Made by a program: the position numbers and the translations under genes. A stretch of 6,563 nt of DNA from Methanobacteriota archaeon (lineage in GTDB: Archaea; Thermoplasmatota; DTKX01; GCA-020343715), in the NCBI GenBank assembly GCA_030597775.1, contig JAUVRF010000103.1, positions 1 through 6,563 of the forward strand, read 5' to 3'. The notes under the pieces were generated by a model that saw only the letters and a list, made by a program, of their open reading frames with translations, did no database searches and was not told the DNA's origin. This document shows positions 4,116 through 6,563 of this stretch, in pieces. The stretch's first letter is position 1. Every line of letters starts with the position of its first letter.

Positions 4116-6563
4116 CTAGCGACGTCTCCGTGTCGAGACCGCCAGGACGGCGACGAGTGCCAGGGCGAGTATCCCCACAATGGCCGCGAAACCTGGGCTC
4201 GCCGCCTTCTCGATCTTGGGGTAGGTGCCAGCGACCGTGGTGAACTCGCCATCTGACGAGATGGTGCCGTCGAACTTCTTGTCCTGGTAGTCCGATTTCG
4301 TCACCTTCACGGAGACCGTGCTGTCGGCCCATTCCACCGGCACCACGACCGAGGCGGTGCCGTTCTCGTCGGTCGTTCCGGTCTTGGTGGTCCCGTCATT
4401 GTCGACCGTCACCTTGGCCCCCTTCACGGCCTTGTCATCCTCGTCGAGGATCGGTCCGACGGAGAGGGTATACTCGGTTGGCGGGTAGTAGAAGGCGAGC
4501 TCGTAGATGGCGGAGCCGTGGTGGTCATGACCACCGCCTCCCGTGTTGTCCATGGTGGCGATCCCGAACCGGTAGGTCTCGGTGAGGTCGTCGTACTGCA
4601 CGTCATCGTCGTTCCCGGTGACCAGCTTCCTGGAGAACTCCGTATACCAGGTGCCGTCCTCCCTGATCGCGGCCTGCTCGATGTCGCCACGGCTTCCAGA
4701 GGGCGGCGTCAGGATCCGCTCCGGGATGATGGCGCTGAAGCCCACGTATCTCTCGGACGCTGCGGCCACCTCGGCATCGGTGGCGGTGGCGACCTCCAGG
4801 GTCTCGCCGCCGTCGATCTCGCTCTGGAGCAGCACCATCGCATCGAGGTAGTTGTCGGGGTTGGTCTCCATGTAGATGGGTGCGGTCCGGTCGTCGTTCC
4901 TATTGTGGGAATAGGTGGAGTCCCCGGCGTCGCCGTGGCGGCCTCCATCACCCTCGTGGGGAGCCTCATCGTAGATGATGTTCTTGTCGTCGATGAACCC
5001 CTTAAAGATGAACTTGCCAGCGGTCGCCTGATGGTCGTCACCGATGGTGGGGGTCCCAACCTGCTCCACGCTGGTCACGGGAAGGGACCGGGCCGACTTC
5101 ATGTGCCACATGTCCCCCATCTCGCCATCGACCGGCAGGAAGGCGCCGGCGCTGCCAAATGAGGGGTGGCACTTCACCATGCATCCCTGGGTATCGAAGT
5201 CAGTGATGGCCCCCATTTCCCACATGAAGGTGAGCCTGTCCTCGGAACCCCCGAGGACGTGCTTGAACATGGGCTGGAAGTCCAGGTGGAGGACATCCAA
5301 CTGGTAATCGTGGCCCTCGCCCCCGGTGTTGTCCATGGTCGCCACTCCGAAGTCGTAGGTCATCTCGAGGTCGTCGAATATGACATCGTCGTCGTGCTCC
5401 GTGTCTAGGAGCCTCGAGAACTCCGCAGTATAGGTCCCATCCTTCCAGATGGCAGACTCGAGGACATCCCCGCGAGAGCCGGTCGCTGGATAGAGGATAC
5501 GCTCCGGGACGATGGCATCCAGGGCGTCGTACTTCGCCCAGGCGGTGGTGACGGCCTCGACGTCGTACCCGGCCACACCCGGGTCAGCCGTGATGGTCTC
5601 CCCATCATCGATCTCCGTCTGGTAGAGGATCATGCCGTCGAGCCAGTCCGTCGGATTCGTCTCTATGTACTTGGGGGTCGTCTTATCAGCGTTCCTGTTG
5701 TGGCCGTAGGTGGATTCCCCGGCGTCGCCGTGGCGGCCACCGTCTCCCTCGGCTCCCGCGTTCTCGTCGTAGATGGTCTTCTTGTCGTCAGCCCAACCGA
5801 TGAGCTGGAACTCGCCGGCGGTGGCCTCGTGATCCTCGATGGTCGGCGTCCCAGTCTGCTTCGACGAGATGGCCCCCAGGCATCTGGCGGCCTTCATGTG
5901 CCACATGTCCGCGATGTCGTCCACGCCGTCCAGGTCCGAGGCGCTTCCTACATGGCACTTCACCATGCAGCCCGTTTCGTCGAAGCCTGGTGCATCGATG
6001 TCCCACATGAACGCGACCCGGTCCTCGGAGCCGCCGATGGTGTGGTTCCAACCGCCGTCTCCCTCATCGTTCCACCACCATGACCCCGAGTACTCGACGG
6101 GGTTCACGCCCTGGGCGCCACGGATGATGTCGATGGTCGCGTCGTCCCACGTGGCCTGGATGTAGATGTGGGTGTCGGTGTAGACCGCCCTCATCGTTAC
6201 GTCACCGGGGTTGTTCCCGTGGGAGACCGCGGTCGTCAGCGGGATCGCATTCGCCCAGGCATCGTCGGAGAGGTCCCCGTCGAGCACTGGCGGCGTGTCA
6301 ACCTTGACCGCCCGCATGGTGTTCTCGGGGATCGGGTTGTACTGCCACGAACCGCTGTACAGTAAGGCGTCCTCCTGGGCACCACGGATGATGCTCATGG
6401 TGGGGTCGTCCCACTCGGCGTAGAAGTAGATGTCAGTGCCAGTGAATACCGACTTGAGCTTCACGTCTCCGGGGTTGTCCCCGCCCGCGACGGGTATCAC
6501 CAGCTCCTCTGCGTCCGCCCAGAACGCCTCGTCGGCCACGCCGTCGAGGGTTGGAGCGGTGTC
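4116..6563 (-). CDS. Paralogous PGF-CTERM dihaem surface protein with nested domains; N-terminus beyond right edge
   Basis: Open to the right edge: 815 residues are seen, beginning D-T-A-P-T-L-D-G, which aligns with residue 50 of the gene 2 product. The signal peptide and about 49 residues are therefore missing. The GTG at 6537-6539 is an internal Val, not a start. In window numbering, N-halves lie at 1-76 and 83-165 and C-halves at about 178-429 and 439-692. G-C-M-V-K-C-H is present twice (C199/C203/H204; C461/C465/H466), with W-H-M-K at 221-224 and 486-489, G-G-R-H-G-D and G-S-R-G-D. A beta domain (about 696-783), S-P-G-F (789-792), a helix and R-R-R-R complete the archaeosortase signal. 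It differs from gene 2 by longer loops after R-G in both N-halves (R-G-A-Q, Y-S-G-S-W). Known of the family: extracytoplasmic haem domain related to DMSO-reductase-family gamma subunits. Inferred: electron transfer at the cell surface. It is upstream of gene 2 in transcription order. Confidence 0.88.
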   Translation of the reverse strand, partial: DTAPTLDGVADEAFWADAEELVIPVAGGDNPGDVKLKSVFTGTDIYFYAEWDDPTMSIIRGAQEDALLYSGSWQYNPIPENTMRAVKVDTPPVLDGDLSDDAWANAIPLTTAVSHGNNPGDVTMRAVYTDTHIYIQATWDDATIDIIRGAQGVNPVEYSGSWWWNDEGDGGWNHTIGGSEDRVAFMWDIDAPGFDETGCMVKCHVGSASDLDGVDDIADMWHMKAARCLGAISSKQTGTPTIEDHEATAGEFQLIGWADDKKTIYDENAGAEGDGGRHGDAGESTYGHNRNADKTTPKYIETNPTDWLDGMILYQTEIDDGETITADPGVAGYDVEAVTTAWAKYDALDAIVPERILYPATGSRGDVLESAIWKDGTYTAEFSRLLDTEHDDDVIFDDLEMTYDFGVATMDNTGGEGHDYQLDVLHLDFQPMFKHVLGGSEDRLTFMWEMGAITDFDTQGCMVKCHPSFGSAGAFLPVDGEMGDMWHMKSARSLPVTSVEQVGTPTIGDDHQATAGKFIFKGFIDDKNIIYDEAPHEGDGGRHGDAGDSTYSHNRNDDRTAPIYMETNPDNYLDAMVLLQSEIDGGETLEVATATDAEVAAASERYVGFSAIIPERILTPPSGSRGDIEQAAIREDGTWYTEFSRKLVTGNDDDVQYDDLTETYRFGIATMDNTGGGGHDHHGSAIYELAFYYPPTEYTLSVGPILDEDDKAVKGAKVTVDNDGTTKTGTTDENGTASVVVPVEWADSTVSVKVTKSDYQDKKFDGTISSDGEFTTVAGTYPKIEKAASPGFAAIVGILALALVAVLAVSTRRRR

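Noticed and set aside
6537..6539. GTG as the start of gene 3
   Set aside because: It encodes the Val in T-L-D-G-V-A-D-E, aligned with Met57-Asp60 context in gene 2. The frame stays open to the window edge and no signal peptide would precede the mature protein.
1..6563. CRISPR array, tRNA, rRNA or insertion sequence
   Set aside because: No regularly spaced direct repeats, no cloverleaf-like stretch, and no transposase or terminal inverted repeats were seen. The repetition in the window comes from paralogous genes and domains.

Overview
The window reads as archaeal surface (extracytoplasmic) haem-protein DNA. Three lines point to an archaeon. Both large proteins end in an S-P-G-F motif, a hydrophobic helix and an Arg tail, which is the PGF-CTERM signal processed by archaeosortases. 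The AT-rich intergenic stretches carry TATA-like boxes. One start has a GAGGG ribosome site. The genes are GC-rich, with G/C-ending codons, and the proteins are acidic. A GC-rich member of Thermoplasmatota, or another PGF-CTERM lineage, is my inference; no taxonomic marker gene is present.

All genes lie on the minus strand and are transcribed from right to left. At the right is gene 3 (4116-6563), whose N-terminus is outside the window. It encodes a surface protein with two cytochrome c-552/DMSO-reductase-type haem-binding (ethylbenzene dehydrogenase gamma-like) modules. Gene 2 (958-3504) is a complete tandem paralogue with the same layout. Gene 1 (1-556) is the N-terminal part of a separate exported cytochrome c with one CXXCH in view; the rest runs off the left edge.

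Two long gaps separate the genes. The gap between gene 3 and gene 2 (3505-4115) holds a perfect GC-rich hairpin after gene 3, a GC-rich stretch with a possible tiny ORF, a 7-bp dyad and an AT-rich promoter region. The gap between gene 2 and gene 1 (557-957) holds two hairpins after gene 2 and an AT-rich promoter region. The two promoter regions share a near-identical element of about 20 bp (ACRTTCGTAAG followed by TTRATATA on the minus strand). This suggests that genes 2 and 1 are separately initiated but co-regulated.

The most unusual feature is domain architecture. In both large proteins the order is N-half, N-half, C-half, C-half. This is best explained by one haem domain inserted inside another. 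Each C-half carries the same G-C-M-V-K-C-H motif, a CX3CH rather than CXXCH spacing. Each protein is exported, carries two predicted haems and is probably anchored to the cell surface by an archaeosortase. Beside a c-type cytochrome, this suggests an extracytoplasmic electron-transfer module; donor and acceptor cannot be read from the window.
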